DNA from: Amblyomma americanum
Taxonomy: Eukaryota; Arthropoda; Arachnida; Ixodida; Ixodidae
DNA length: 64,000 nt
Direction: 5' to 3'
Assembly: GCF_052857255.1 (NCBI RefSeq)
Contig: NC_135504.1
Span: 139,526,121 to 139,590,120 of the forward strand
Part shown: positions 22,801 to 32,270 of the stretch, one piece after another
How positions within the stretch are numbered: position 1 is the first letter of the stretch
Layout: each line of letters opens with the position of its first letter
The notes under the pieces: generated by a model
What the model was told of the DNA's origin: nothing
Databases searched by the model: none
The model's input: only the letters and a program-made list of their open reading frames with translations
Program-made: the position numbers and the translations under genes

Positions 22801-23535
22801 ATTAGGTATCAATTTTTACTGCGGAATGCTATGCAGTCTGTATGGCTGTGGACAAACTAATACATGAGAACATCAAAAACAGTATAAAATACAACGATTT
22901 TATGAGCCTACTCACAGCGCTGCAGTCAAGAAATGCAATTGAGCCCTTAGTGGGCACCGTCATACACAGAAGAGAAAATTTCACAACACAAGGACATACG
23001 ATAAGATTCTGCTGGGTCCCGAGCCACGTCGGCATAGAGGGTAACGAGAGAGCAGGCGCAGCAGCCGTACGAGCTGAAAATGGTGAAATAAAATGTGTGG
23101 ACATACCTTTTAAAGACTGCATGAGGATGATATATAACACATTAAAGAACAAATGGCAGAAAGAGTGGGATAATGAACTCAACAACAAACTACACTCCTT
23201 AAAGCCACTCTTGGGGGAATGGAAGTCATGCAGACACCAGGAACGTTTCAGTGAAGTAATCTTATGTCGTCTTCGCATAGGACACACACACCTGGCACAC
23301 AAGTACTTACAAAAGAAGGCAAACCCGTTTGTGAAAGATGTGGAGACGAGCTCACACTAAACCATATTTTATTCGCGTGTTCAAACCTAGAAAAACTAAG
23401 GAAAAGTATTTTAGTCAATATTATAATCAATGCATTCCATTTCACCAAGCACTACTGTCGAGCGATAATGCAATTGTTGACATTTCTTATGTTTTTAACT
23501 TTTTACGAGAGGTTGGTTGTCTTAAGGAACTTTAA
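19841..23535 (+). pseudogene. LINE copy 2 ORF2 (endonuclease, RT, RNase H), disrupted
   Basis: ATG 19841 opens the frame (MLFLIHWKCR). Endonuclease: LCLQETNLG (about 19925), VVGDFNAHSSFWGSEQT (about 20227), and NPYRSDHLRVV (about 20440). RT: APGPDEIHYEML (about 21160), SYRPIALTSCLAK (about 21335), then a frameshift at about 21545 and NGVLQGCILS. The catalytic YVDD is YVYDLQ at about 21808, losing one aspartate. RNase H: FYTNGSKAAMHVGSAI (about 22718), then CWVPSHVGIEGNERA (about 23010). The C-terminal CGDELTLNHILFAC closes the ORF. A stop at about 20084, plus further frameshifts near 20575 and 22640, make it non-functional. Confidence 0.87.
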
Positions 23536-24418
23536 ATGCCTCATCTTTATGTGATACACCTCAGGCACTTTCTCATACCTGAGAAGATGCTGATGTGTGT
23601 ATTTCATTGGTTGGGGGCCTCAACATCCTTCCTCTGCGAAGGATGGCCGCTGAGGTTACCTGACCTTTTTAAAGCTTTTACCATTGGCCATTTTAAAAAA
23701 TTCTGCCTTTTACGGTCACTATATGGTGAGAAATAACATTTTTGGCCCTTTACACCACCGCTTCATTTATGTCATATAAAATCCGGCAGAAGACAATTTT
23801 CTATACATTGCGTTTGGCGCATGATGGCCTTAGCCGCCAATGTGCCATAAAACCCAACACAACACAACACAATGGAGTAGGTGCCCTGTAAAGAGGAAAA
23901 TAGAGCTGCGGGTAATGCATGCATTACATTGCACATGTTATGGCGAAGATGTTAGGTCCTTCTGTACTGTATTAAATTTAGCCAGTACTGCCATACCTTG
24001 TATTTGAAGCAGATACTTTGGTCCACTTTATGTTCAGATGTTTGCCATAACTGCACCTAAGCAGTTCGAAAACTGCCACTGCTGCCAAAAACCTGCAGCT
24101 ATACCGCGCCATTCACTCTGTTGGAGACTGTAATAAGAAAAGACATGTCTTTTGTATTGTTACAGTACATAATAGAGTGCATCATGATTGCTGACATTCA
24201 TCATACAACTCCTGTTATGTGCATTTACTGCAGTATCTGATGCGGGCATTTGGTACATGCTGTGCTCAGCATGAAAGACATGTAACATATTGTCACGCGT
24301 GAATGTGGGAGATCGCTGATCACAAGAGAAAGCGGCGGGATTCGATGAACGTCTTGACCACAGCTCCAGATCGCTTCTTCTTTTTCTTTTGAGGCAGCGC
24401 ATGCTAGCGGAATGCACC

Positions 24419-25303
24419 GGTGGCGGTTGAAGTTTGTGAGGACAGCTGTGAAATAGCTACAACTTGGGCACAGGAACTGTCGACTTCTACGAGATTTTTC
24501 TCGTGTTGGTGGGCTAGATTTGCTATCAGTGACTAAACCGGCTCCGGTGGCGGTTGAAGCTTGTGAGGACAGCTGGGGAATAGCTACAATTGGGGCACAG
24601 GAACTGTCGACTTCTACGAGATATTTCTTGTGTTGGTGGGCTGGATTTGCTATCATGGACTGAACCGGGTATGGTGGCGGTTGAAGTTTGTGAGGACAGC
24701 TGTAGAATAGCTACAATCGGGGCACAGGAGCTGTCGACTTCTACGAGACTTTTCTCGTGTTGGTGGGCTGGATTTGCTATCAGTGACTGAAGCGGCTCCG
24801 GTGGCGGTTGAAGCTTGTGATGACAGCTGTGGAATAGCTACAATTGAGGCAGAGAAGCTGTCGACTTCTACGAGATTTTTCTTATGTTGGTGGGCTGGAT
24901 TTTCTATCGGTGACTGAACCGGTTCCGGTAGCGGTTGAAGTCTGTGAGGACAGCTGTGGAATAGCTACAATTGGGACACAGGAACTGTCGACTTCTACGA
25001 GATTTTTCTTGTGTTGGTGCGCTGGATTTGCTATCAGTGACTGAACCGGCTCCGGTGGCGGTTGAAGTTTGTGAGGGCAGCTGTGGAATAGCCACAATTG
25101 GGTCACAGGGACTGTCGACTTCGAGATTTTTCTCATGTTTGTGGGCTGGATTTGCTATCAGTGACTGAACCGGCTCCGGTGGCGGTTGAAGATTGTGAGG
25201 ACAGCTGTGGAAGAGCTACAATTGGGGCACAGGAACTGTCGACTTCTACGAGATTTTTCTCGAGTTGGTGGGCTGGATTTGCTATCAGTGACTGAACCGG
25301 CTA
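24419..25303 (-). repeat. 127-bp tandem repeat, seven units, each encoding a C2H2-like finger
   Basis: Unit starts (conserved GGTGGCGG or variant) lie at 24419, 24546, 24673, 24800, 24927, 25054 and 25178: five steps of 127 and one of 124. On the minus strand each unit reads FLCPNCSYSTAVLT followed by NFNRH and, in several units, RSRFSH, a C-X2-C-X12-H-X5-H pattern of a classical zinc finger, then a stop. Because 127 is not a multiple of three, successive fingers lie in different frames, so this is not a working finger array now. Unit-to-unit identity is high. Confidence 0.85.
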
Positions 25304-25823
25304 TGCGGAGTTTCGCGTAGCCTTTGAGGTGGTGCTCCCGTCGCGGCTTCCGCGTTGAAGGAACCCCGCGTTGTTGTTGTGGCCTCTCGGTTCTCAAACC
25401 AAGTGCGAGCTGAACCCTCCAGCGAAAAAAACACGTGCTGAAGCTTTGAGTCATCAGCCCACCTGTTTTATTGGGCTACGCGCTCGAACTTCTCAAGCCA
25501 GTCCTCCGGGTCCTCGCCTCGAAAACCTTGATAGGTGAGTGGCTCGCATGGCTGTTGCAGCACGACGGACGGCGAAGGGATGGCATCCAGCACACTGACG
25601 GGGGTTTGTGTGGACACTGGTGGTCGCACTGAATCGAAGGTCAGTTTTCTCACGGTCGGACGAGACTGCAGAGGCCAGAACTCTGGTTGCAGTCCTTGCA
25701 GCCGCCGGCTACCTTGGTGGGTGGGCGTAACTTCGACTTTCAAGGATTCAGGCGGGCTGGAGTCCCAGCTTCCTGGAGGGTTTCTGGGCATGGGGTGCAC
25801 TACCCAGGAAACCTCCTCCAAGA
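25304..25823 (-). pseudogene. Ty3-like gag N-terminal region, truncated
   Basis: From the minus-strand 5' LTR the frame runs in from 25950 and reads proline-rich leader sequence, then YQGFRGEDPEDWLEKFERVA (about 25540-25480), the start of the retrotransposon gag fold. A TAA then interrupts (about 25475). The same frame continues NRWADDSKLQHVFF and SARTWFENRE to about 25385 before low-complexity sequence and the minisatellite. Family role: capsid assembly. Everything after the first third of gag is gone. Confidence 0.75.
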
Positions 25824-26488
25824 TGTCACGCGTGAAGGCGGGAGGTAACTGATCACAATAGACAGCGGTGGGCTTCGACGAACGTCTTGACCACAGCTCC
25901 AGATCGCTTCTTCTTCTTTTGAGGCGGCGCGTGCTAGTGGAACGCACCATGTCAATATGTGCCTGCCAAGTGATGTTGGAGCAATGCTAACCATATATAA
26001 CAGTAACGTGCAAGGCATAACCAAACAAGGAAAAATTTTCGTGGCATAGTAATGACATTCGAGAAAGTTAATTTGCTTATATTTTAATGAGTTATCTATT
26101 GTGTGTGCAGTAAAACAGGAGAATACAGCCTAATGTATTTTCGTGCCATGCTGTACAATATATTGCACCACATATTTCCTACTTTCATTTACAGAGGTGA
26201 AAGCGCGTCCCACAGTACCTACCAAGTGAGGAGTATAGCATTCCTTACGCCCTCAATTCCGATGCGGAATGCCATGGCGGTGTCCTGTATGGTCATGCCT
26301 GATGATACGTACCTGCAAATGTGCATGTAAGGGATACTCGTGTTCAGATGGCATAATTTAGGACATACACTACATCGCTGCACGTAAGCACGCTTACTAG
26401 AAAGCTTGCTCAACTCGAACGCGATCGCCGAAAAGTGCAATGACTGTAGTCTGCAGATAATTTGACTTAACGTGACATGGGTGTATAT

Positions 26489-26673
26489 TGTTACGGTGTG
26501 GGATGCCACGGGGTGGCCACGGGCCCGCCCCGAGAAATATAGCAGCAGTCCGGAGGAGAGCCGGCGGAGCACGATCGGCGGCGGCCAAGCTTTCTCGTTC
26601 TATCTCCCTCGTGCTAGAGCCGCGCGCTCGCCGCTCGCGCTCGCTCTCCGCCTCTTCTTTTATTCCCGTATCA
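26489..26673 (-). repeat. 3' LTR of Ty3/Gypsy element
   Basis: 185 bp, paired with 31659-31843 with four differences. The AATAAA lies near its minus-strand start. Confidence 0.93.
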
Positions 26674-26893
26674 CCTTTCCACCGGGGGGGGGGGGGGGCG
26701 GAGAAGTCAGGCCGTGCTTTGATGCAGGGTTTCCTGGGGCGATGCAATGTGGGCTCGCAGATAGGAAACGGTCACACTATTCGTTGAATTCGAAGTGTGT
26801 GAGCTGGGCGAAGGTGTCTGCAGTCGCCGAAGAAGGTCCCACACCGGTTAGGCTAACTTCAGGGAGTTTGATGCATATTGAGCGGCGATCCGT

Positions 26894-29800
26894 TTATGGG
26901 ACTGCATTGCGTGGGGAAGGCATGGAGCCAGCAGGCGACGACGGCACTGATGAGGACCCGGTAGCTAAGTCGGAGTCACCGCAGGCGGCGTAGACATATC
27001 GCTTCATGTTTGAAACATGTTCTGGGAAAATGTGGTGCACACCGCATGGTCGATGCTCTGGCAGGTCTTCGAGGCGGTATGTCACGGGGCCGAGTCGGGC
27101 AACGACACGGTAAGGGCCGCGGTATCGGGGCAAGAGCTTTGCGGCACGGCCAGTCGCACGGATGGTGCGGCGAACGAGGACCAAGTCACCGGGCCGGAAG
27201 GGGGGATGTGGTGGTGCTGCCGCGTTGGCCGCTTGCACACGCGCGTGAGCCGTGAGGAGGTTGCTCTGGGCGTCGAGGCGGGCGGAATGAAGTCGTTGAG
27301 CAGATTCAGCTGGTGACGCAGTAGGATGGGGAAGGCCCAACTGCGCGTCGAGAGGGATGGAGGGCGTTCTGCCATAGACGACTGAGAACGGCGTCACATG
27401 CGTTGTTTCTTGCGCTGCAGTGTTGACTGCAAAAGCTGCAGCAGAAACAAAACGATCCCAGTTTGTGTGGGACGGAGCGACGTAGGATGCGAGTATATCC
27501 GTGAGGGTACGGTTAACACGCTCCACGAGGCCATTGCACTGCGGATGATTGACGGATGTAGTGGAATGCGCAATGCCGAAGGAGCGGAGGGCTCGCTCGA
27601 ATTCATGGGACATAAAGCAGCTCCCACGGTCCGTGATGAGGCGCCGGGGAACACCGTGCCGAAGAACGAGATGCTGTTCCACAAACGCGACGGCATGAGC
27701 GGACGACGTGTCTGGAACGGGCAGTGCTTCGACCCACTTGGAGAAGTAGTCGATCGCAACCAGAACATACCGGTTTCCGGCACGCGTCTTCGGAAACGGG
27801 CCCAAATGATCCAGTCCAACCAGCTCGAAAGGTGAACTTGGTGGCGAAAAAGCCTGCGGGGGTGGCTTGGTTACACCTGTGGACGGTTTTCTGTACTGGC
27901 ATGTCTGGCAGGACGCCACGTGTTCCTTGACATCTCTGGACATATTAGGCCACCAAAACCGCTCCGACACTCGTGCGTAGGTCTTGCCGCGACCAAGGTG
28001 ACCAGCCGTGGGAGCGTCGTGTAAGCCGCGCAAGATTTGCGGCCGCAGTGTTGCCGGCACAACTGGCAACCAGACGGGTGGTCGACCACGGAGCCGCTTC
28101 ACATGACACAAGAGGTCGTCCTTCATTCGATAGACCCGGCGTAGTTGGCGGAGGCCTGCGCCGGCGGCGGTGCCAAGGGAGTGGATTATGGCAGCAATGG
28201 CGGGATCTTGCGTTTGTGCAGTCCTCAGGTCCGTCAAAGCCGTCACGGAACAAGGGTGGCGAGAAAGGAAATCGGCATCTTGATGGGCAGAGCCGCGCCG
28301 ATGCACTATTGTGAAATTGTACTCTTGAAGTTGCAGGGACCAGCGTGCAATCTTGGCATTCAAATGTTTGGCGGACTGCAGCCAAGTGAGAGCGCTATTG
28401 TCCGTGACTATGTTGAAGTGACGGCCGTACAGGTAGGAACGGAACTTCTCGACGGCCCAGACAACGGCGAGGCACTCGAGTTCTGAAGAGTGGCGGCGGC
28501 GCTCAACGTCGGAAAGCTGGCGGCTGGCATAAGCTAGGACTTTGTGGTCACCAGACTCGTCTTCTTGCAGGAGGACAGCGCCGAGCCCATCTTGGCTGGC
28601 ATCCGTGTGGAGGACGATGGGGGCCGATTCGTCGTAATGGGCCAATGTAGGAGGCTCGAGGAGGGCGTGCTTGACGTCAAGAAACGCGAGCTGTTGGGCC
28701 TGCGTCCAACTCCACGGTGCATTCTTCTTCAGCAGGGCGGTCAATGGAGCGCTGCGCTTGGCAAAGTCCGGAATGAAACGACGGAAATACGAAGCAAATC
28801 CAAGGAAACTTTTGAGCTCCTTGGCGGTGGTGGGAGCTTCGTAAGCTGTAAGCGCTTTTAGCTTTTCAGGGTCGGGACGGATGCCATGCCGGCTCACAAC
28901 GTGACCCAAGTACGTCACCTCCGCGAAACCGAAGAAACATTTTTTTGGTTTTAAGCGAAGCCCAGCAGAGGTAAGGGCTTCGAGGACGAGTTTGAGGCGT
29001 CTCTGGTGTTCTTCAAATGTAGCCGCGTAGACAATTACGTCATCCAGGTAGACCAACGCCATAGTCCACTTCAAATGGCCTAAGACTCGGTCCATGAGAC
29101 ACTGGAAGGTGGCTGGAGCGTTCGAGAGACCGAAGGGCATACGGTTGAACTGGTAAAGGCCGTCGGGAGTCACGAAAGCCGTCTTTTCCGCATCATCGGG
29201 GTAAACAGGCACCTGCCAGTAGCCCGAGAGCAGATCTAGCGTGGAAAAATAACGGGCCCCCTTCAGGCGGTCAAGCGCATCGTCGAGGCGAGGCAGCGGG
29301 TACACGTCGCAATTAGTAATAGCATTTAGCTTCCGATAGTCAACGCAGAAGCGGAGTGTTCCATCCTTCTTGCGCACAAGGACGACAGGGGAGGACCAAG
29401 GGCTACAAGAAGGGGCAATGATTCCCTGGTCAAGCATGTCGCACACGTGCTGCTGGATGACTCTCCGTTCGGCTGGCGCTACACGGCGAGGTTGGTGATG
29501 AACGGGCCCGCGGTTTTCGGTGTTGATCCGGTATTGAGCCCAGGAAGTGCACCCGAGTTCACCGGCGCTGAGAGCAAGGCAACTGCGATGCTCTAGCAGC
29601 AAGGTCTTCAGAGAGGCGAGCTCCGCGCAGGTCAGGCTGGGTCCAAAGTTAAATTCTTCCCATGATAGGATCGCCGGCGCTGGAGGGTGGCGAGGCGGGG
29701 CTTCAGGTTGCAGAGACGCCACTGGTGACCCGGGGTCCAAAACTGAGGCTGTACCCAATTGCGTGCCGGGAGTCAGCGCGAGAGGTACGCTGCTGATGTT

Positions 29801-30118
29801 GAGTATAAATACGTGGGCCTCTCCTTTGAGCACAGGCAGAAGGCTTCGAGGGGAGGTCATCTGACGGGCTGGAGCTGAACACCGGATGGGTTCGAACAGC
29901 ACGTCTGCTGTGACCGGACTGTCAAGCTTGGCATACACCCACGTTGCCGCACCCGGTGGCAGGGTCACGGCGGACGCCACAGTCACGGTAGTGACGTCGA
30001 ACGGCTTGACTCGACACGGCCACTTCGTCGCGAGGTCACGCAGAGATGCTGAGGCACGCTTGGTCGCCGACACCAGGGACTGCCACAGGGCGACACCGAG
30101 GCTGGAAACCCGGCTAAG
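26894..30118 (-). CDS. Ty3/Gypsy pol: reverse transcriptase, RNase H, integrase
   Basis: In frame with gag-PR directly after its TGA; the first ATG is at 30073, giving 1059 residues (numbering below). RT about 190-390: FCVDYRKLNAI, FSTLDLLSGYWQ, MPFGLSNAPATFQ, and YLDD at 342-345. RNase H about 485-600: LHTDASQDGLGAVL, SELECLAVVW, and VTDNSALTWL. The H2C2 zinc domain is at about 685-726 (H, H, CQTC). Integrase core: D755 (GLDHLG), D815 (ITDRGS), E851 (LVERVN). A GPY/F module (RYRGPYRVVARLG) lies near 990. All catalytic residues are present and no frameshift is seen. The C-terminal tail is Ser/Pro-rich. Either readthrough of the TGA or its repair would give gag-pol. Confidence 0.93.
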   Translation of the reverse strand, partial: LSRVSSLGVALWQSLVSATKRASASLRDLATKWPCRVKPFDVTTVTVASAVTLPPGAATWVYAKLDSPVTADVLFEPIRCSAPARQMTSPRSLLPVLKGEAHVFILNISSVPLALTPGTQLGTASVLDPGSPVASLQPEAPPRHPPAPAILSWEEFNFGPSLTCAELASLKTLLLEHRSCLALSAGELGCTSWAQYRINTENRGPVHHQPRRVAPAERRVIQQHVCDMLDQGIIAPSCSPWSSPVVLVRKKDGTLRFCVDYRKLNAITNCDVYPLPRLDDALDRLKGARYFSTLDLLSGYWQVPVYPDDAEKTAFVTPDGLYQFNRMPFGLSNAPATFQCLMDRVLGHLKWTMALVYLDDVIVYAATFEEHQRRLKLVLEALTSAGLRLKPKKCFFGFAEVTYLGHVVSRHGIRPDPEKLKALTAYEAPTTAKELKSFLGFASYFRRFIPDFAKRSAPLTALLKKNAPWSWTQAQQLAFLDVKHALLEPPTLAHYDESAPIVLHTDASQDGLGAVLLQEDESGDHKVLAYASRQLSDVERRRHSSELECLAVVWAVEKFRSYLYGRHFNIVTDNSALTWLQSAKHLNAKIARWSLQLQEYNFTIVHRRGSAHQDADFLSRHPCSVTALTDLRTAQTQDPAIAAIIHSLGTAAGAGLRQLRRVYRMKDDLLCHVKRLRGRPPVWLPVVPATLRPQILRGLHDAPTAGHLGRGKTYARVSERFWWPNMSRDVKEHVASCQTCQYRKPSTGVTKPPPQAFSPPSSPFELVGLDHLGPFPKTRAGNRYVLVAIDYFSKWVEALPVPDTSSAHAVAFVEQHLVLRHGVPRRLITDRGSCFMSHEFERALRSFGIAHSTTSVNHPQCNGLVERVNRTLTDILASYVAPSHTNWDRFVSAAAFAVNTAAQETTHVTPFSVVYGRTPSIPLDAQLGLPHPTASPAESAQRLHSARLDAQSNLLTAHARVQAANAAAPPHPPFRPGDLVLVRRTIRATGRAAKLLPRYRGPYRVVARLGPVTYRLEDLPEHRPCGVHHIFPEHVSNMKRYVYAACGDSDLATGSSSVPSSPAGSMPSPRNAVP

Positions 30119-31636
30119 TCAGCCCGGCCCACAGAGAGTTCGGCTCGCCCGTGGTTTGGTTCTAGTAAAATTAAGGACGACTCCGGCTTGCTGGCACCAC
30201 CCGCACCCGAGGACCACTGGCCAAATAGGGCTGTCTGCGACAACAAACTCGGTGGAGATGGTATTTCCGAGTGCTGTCAGGTTGACGACGACACGTCCGA
30301 CTTGCTCCACAGGGGTGCCGTTAAAAGCTAAGAGCCGGGTTTTGGCGGCTGGCAGAAGCAGGTGGGGCGCGTTAGCAACAAACGATTTGTCCAGTGCATT
30401 GACAGCCGCTCCAGTGTCAACCAAGGCCTTTACGTGCCGGTCAAGCAGGGCGACGTCGACGAGCACGTAAGGAGCATCAGTGGTAATCGGAGCCGACGAA
30501 AGGTGGGGACGCGGAGAACTAAGGAGTGTGGGGACGGAACGGTGCCCCCGGAGTTCCGCCAAATCGTTTCCCGACGTTGGAGGGCCGGCACAGTCCCTCG
30601 CGTAGTGTCCCCGCAGGCCGCAGCGGAAGCAGGTCATGCGGACGTCGTTACGCAGGCGTCGGATAGAGGCCGCAGTTGGGGCTGCGGACCGAGGAGCCTG
30701 CACCCGGACGCTGCGCTCGGCAGACGGTGGCGACCCCCGCGTGGCCAGCAAAGTCAATTCCGCCTCGATGGCGAGCGCCATGGCGGCGCGGACGGAATCA
30801 GGACGGCCAGAGCGGACCAAGCGCTGCACCCCGGGGAGTCGGATGGCGTCGACAAACGCCTCGGTGCCGACTAGGGCCACGGCGTTCTGAGGCGCTCCCG
30901 GCAGCGACTGCAGAGCCAGGCGCTCAATGGCGGCGGCGAGGTCCTGGTACGTCTCCCCGGGCTCTTGACGGCGGGCTCGCAGGCGGTGGTACTGCACACG
31001 GGGTTGACCTGAGGCAGCATAGTGGTCGGCGAGGAGGCCCACCAGAACAGTGTAAGAGCCCAGCTGGTCGGGCGGCACGTTCTGCAGCAGCTCGGTGGCG
31101 CGGCCCCTCAGTTTTGCAACGAGCATCCATGCCTTCATTTGCTCGTCCCAGCCTCTCGCCGCCGCAATACCGTCCAGCTGGATGCGGTAAGCATCCCACG
31201 AGATGGTGCCGTCAAATGTGGGCAATTCCACAACGTCCAACGAACACTGCGGCGAGGACGCACCCGCGCCGAGCACGCCATTGGCGGCCACGACCGCAGG
31301 CCCAGCGACGGCAGAGCCGTAAACAGCGGCGGCGGGGACGCCCAAAGGCACCTGACCTGTGCTCGGCTCGGCTGGCACCAGGCGACGGAGTTCGCGCCGG
31401 AGAGCTTCCATCTCCCCAGCCTGGGCAGTCAGACGGGCCTTCCATGCGTCCATCCGTTGGGTGACTGTATCCAGGAGGCGCTCAACACCGGCGTCCGGCT
31501 GCTGCGAAGAGCCGAGCCTCTCCGAGCGCCTAGGTCTAGCGGCGCCGGCCGCCGCGTCGTCGGCGCTATCGGCTGGTGGTGGACTCCTGTCGTCTGGCAC
31601 GTCGGGTGCTTGATTCTGGGAGCGGGTGAGCGGCAT
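30119..31636 (-). CDS. Ty3/Gypsy gag and protease ORF (505 aa)
   Basis: Uninterrupted. Residues about 50-90 form a coiled coil. Residues about 135-290 are the capsid-like gag domain (LPTFDGTISWDAYRIQLDG ... AKLRGRATELL ... YHRLRARRQEPGETYQDLA). The CCHC knuckle CFRCGLRGHYARDC is at 336-349. Protease follows with active site VDTGAAVNAL at 406-415 and a C-terminal VVLGCGWCQQAGV. The frame ends in TGA at 30121-30119, whose next codon is CTT; translation of the same frame resumes at once into pol. Gag forms the particle; the protease matures the polyprotein. The ATG abuts the primer-binding site, and no other upstream start is available inside the internal region. Confidence 0.92.
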   Translation of the reverse strand: MPLTRSQNQAPDVPDDRSPPPADSADDAAAGAARPRRSERLGSSQQPDAGVERLLDTVTQRMDAWKARLTAQAGEMEALRRELRRLVPAEPSTGQVPLGVPAAAVYGSAVAGPAVVAANGVLGAGASSPQCSLDVVELPTFDGTISWDAYRIQLDGIAAARGWDEQMKAWMLVAKLRGRATELLQNVPPDQLGSYTVLVGLLADHYAASGQPRVQYHRLRARRQEPGETYQDLAAAIERLALQSLPGAPQNAVALVGTEAFVDAIRLPGVQRLVRSGRPDSVRAAMALAIEAELTLLATRGSPPSAERSVRVQAPRSAAPTAASIRRLRNDVRMTCFRCGLRGHYARDCAGPPTSGNDLAELRGHRSVPTLLSSPRPHLSSAPITTDAPYVLVDVALLDRHVKALVDTGAAVNALDKSFVANAPHLLLPAAKTRLLAFNGTPVEQVGRVVVNLTALGNTISTEFVVADSPIWPVVLGCGWCQQAGVVLNFTRTKPRASRTLCGPG

Positions 31637-31637
31637 G

Positions 31638-31655
31638 ATCCCACCGCTGCCACCA
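31638..31655 (-). promoter_or_regulatory. Primer-binding site, tRNA-Leu-like
   Basis: On the minus strand TGGTGGCAGCGGTGGGAT follows the 5' LTR after three bases. It is complementary to a tRNA-Leu 3' end of the type ...CCCACCGCTGCCACCA, as recalled for animal tRNA-Leu. The gag ATG (31636-31634) begins right after it, so the transcript leader after the LTR is almost absent. Confidence 0.75.
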
Positions 31656-31658
31656 AAA

Positions 31659-31843
31659 TGTTACGGTGTGGGATGCCACGGGGTGGCCACGGGCCCGCCC
31701 AGAGAAATATAGCAGCAGTCCGGAGGAGAGCCGGCGAAGCACGACCGGCGGCGGCCATGCTTTCTCGTTCTATCTCCCTCGTGCTAGAGCCGCGCGCTCG
31801 CCGCTCGCGCTCGCTCTCCGCCTCTTCTTTTATTCCCGTATCA
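31659..31843 (-). repeat. 5' LTR of Ty3/Gypsy element
   Basis: 185 bp. Short for a Ty3 LTR; it carries a TATA-like CTATATTTC on the minus strand and the AATAAAAG signal close to its 5' end. Confidence 0.93.
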
Positions 31844-32270
31844 ATATAACCACGGTGTTGAAATTACTACTCACCGCAGTGGCAAGGCAAGCCGTTCCCC
31901 CAATGAGATCGGGTCTCTGCACAGCTACTGTTTTGATAGCTTCTCATCAACCATGCTGTGTAGCATGCCGAATATCTGTGGAGACATTCGATAGTATTTG
32001 TGAAGAGGCCTTCATCCCCATTTTTCATGAGCTGCATCTGTAACGTTTCAAAAGACAGCATATCCTGGGTTATTGCTGGGAAGTATTTGCTCTCCTCCAC
32101 GTGGTTTTGCTACACAGGACGCACCCAGTGCCTGCGAGCTCCAGTTTGCAATTGCTTCAATACCAGCAACGTTCTGAACATTGCAATTTTCCGTCGGCGT
32201 TCCTTGGCAGATGACGACACTGGGGAGGCCTACATTATACAGAAAAAGCGTGCGCTCTTCTCCATCACAT

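Larger units (their letters stand above)
18073..23872 (+). mobile_element. I-like non-LTR retrotransposon, copy 2 (nearly full length)
   Basis: It starts in the microsatellite tail of the preceding LINE, lacking only the first 33 bases present in copy 4 (60037). Layout: 5' UTR 18073-18608, ORF1 18609-19778, ORF2 19841-23535, 3' UTR to the CATAAAACCCAACACAACAC end at about 23872. The right flank is exon 4 of a PIF/Harbinger pseudogene. No TSD could be matched to the left flank, so a rearrangement or deletion probably followed insertion. Confidence 0.88.
24291..25946 (-). mobile_element. Non-autonomous LTR/gag element carrying a zinc-finger minisatellite
   Basis: Terminal direct repeats of 126 bp (24291-24416) and 123 bp (25824-25946) each read TGTCACGCGTGAA...ATGCA/ACGCA on the plus strand. 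On the minus strand they begin TG and end TGACA, as LTRs do. Between them, in minus-strand order, are a partial gag (25823-25304), then seven units of a 127-bp repeat (25303-24419). Protease, RT and integrase are absent. No clear TSD was found. It lies within intron 2 of the PIF pseudogene. Confidence 0.72.
26489..31843 (-). mobile_element. Ty3/Gypsy LTR retrotransposon, nearly intact, 5355 bp
   Basis: Two 185-bp LTRs (26489-26673 and 31659-31843) differ at four positions by eye (about 98% identity). Flanks are ATAT at 26485-26488 and 31844-31847, a 4-bp TSD. In minus orientation the LTR starts TGATACGGGAATAAAAG and ends CGTAACA. A primer-binding site lies 3 bases inside the 5' LTR edge. Gag-PR and pol share one frame, separated by a single TGA. 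The 220 bp between the pol stop and the 3' LTR (26674-26893) holds a G14-type tract and a purine tract GGTGGAAAGG. It sits in intron 1 of the PIF pseudogene. This is the youngest-looking large element here. Confidence 0.93.
23873..32270 (-). pseudogene. PIF/Harbinger-type transposase (HARBI1-like) gene, multi-exon, decayed
   Basis: Four minus-strand exons line up with the family. E1 (about 32270-31875): RRHWVRP, then YYRMSPQIFGMLHSMVDEKL and GERLALPLR; it carries two stops and a frameshift and ends at a GTGAGT donor. E2 (26312-26223): YVSSGMTIQDTAMAFRIG, between a TTTGCAG acceptor and a GTAGGT donor. E3 (24127-23997): EWRGIAAGFWQQWQFSNCLG, then a diverged catalytic region (AVMAN where AVDGKH is expected). 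E4 starts at 23885 with GTYSI and is cut by LINE copy 2. Introns 1 and 2 would be about 0.2 and 0.4 kb without their LTR insertions; intron 3 is 111 bp. It could be an old transposase or a dead domesticated gene; TIRs are not seen. Confidence 0.72.

Noticed and set aside
24419..25303. Regular repeats with 127-bp period, considered as a CRISPR-like array
   Set aside because: Units are contiguous with no unique spacers, in a eukaryotic genome, and encode a finger motif.
26472..26993. Plus-strand ORF across the Ty3 LTR and internal sequence
   Set aside because: Overlaps the LTR and the pol C-terminus on the other strand; composition-driven open frame.
31022..31849. Long plus-strand ORFs opposite the Ty3 gag and pol (for example 31022-31849 and 30676-31464)
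   Set aside because: Antisense shadows of GC-rich gag coding sequence; no domains.
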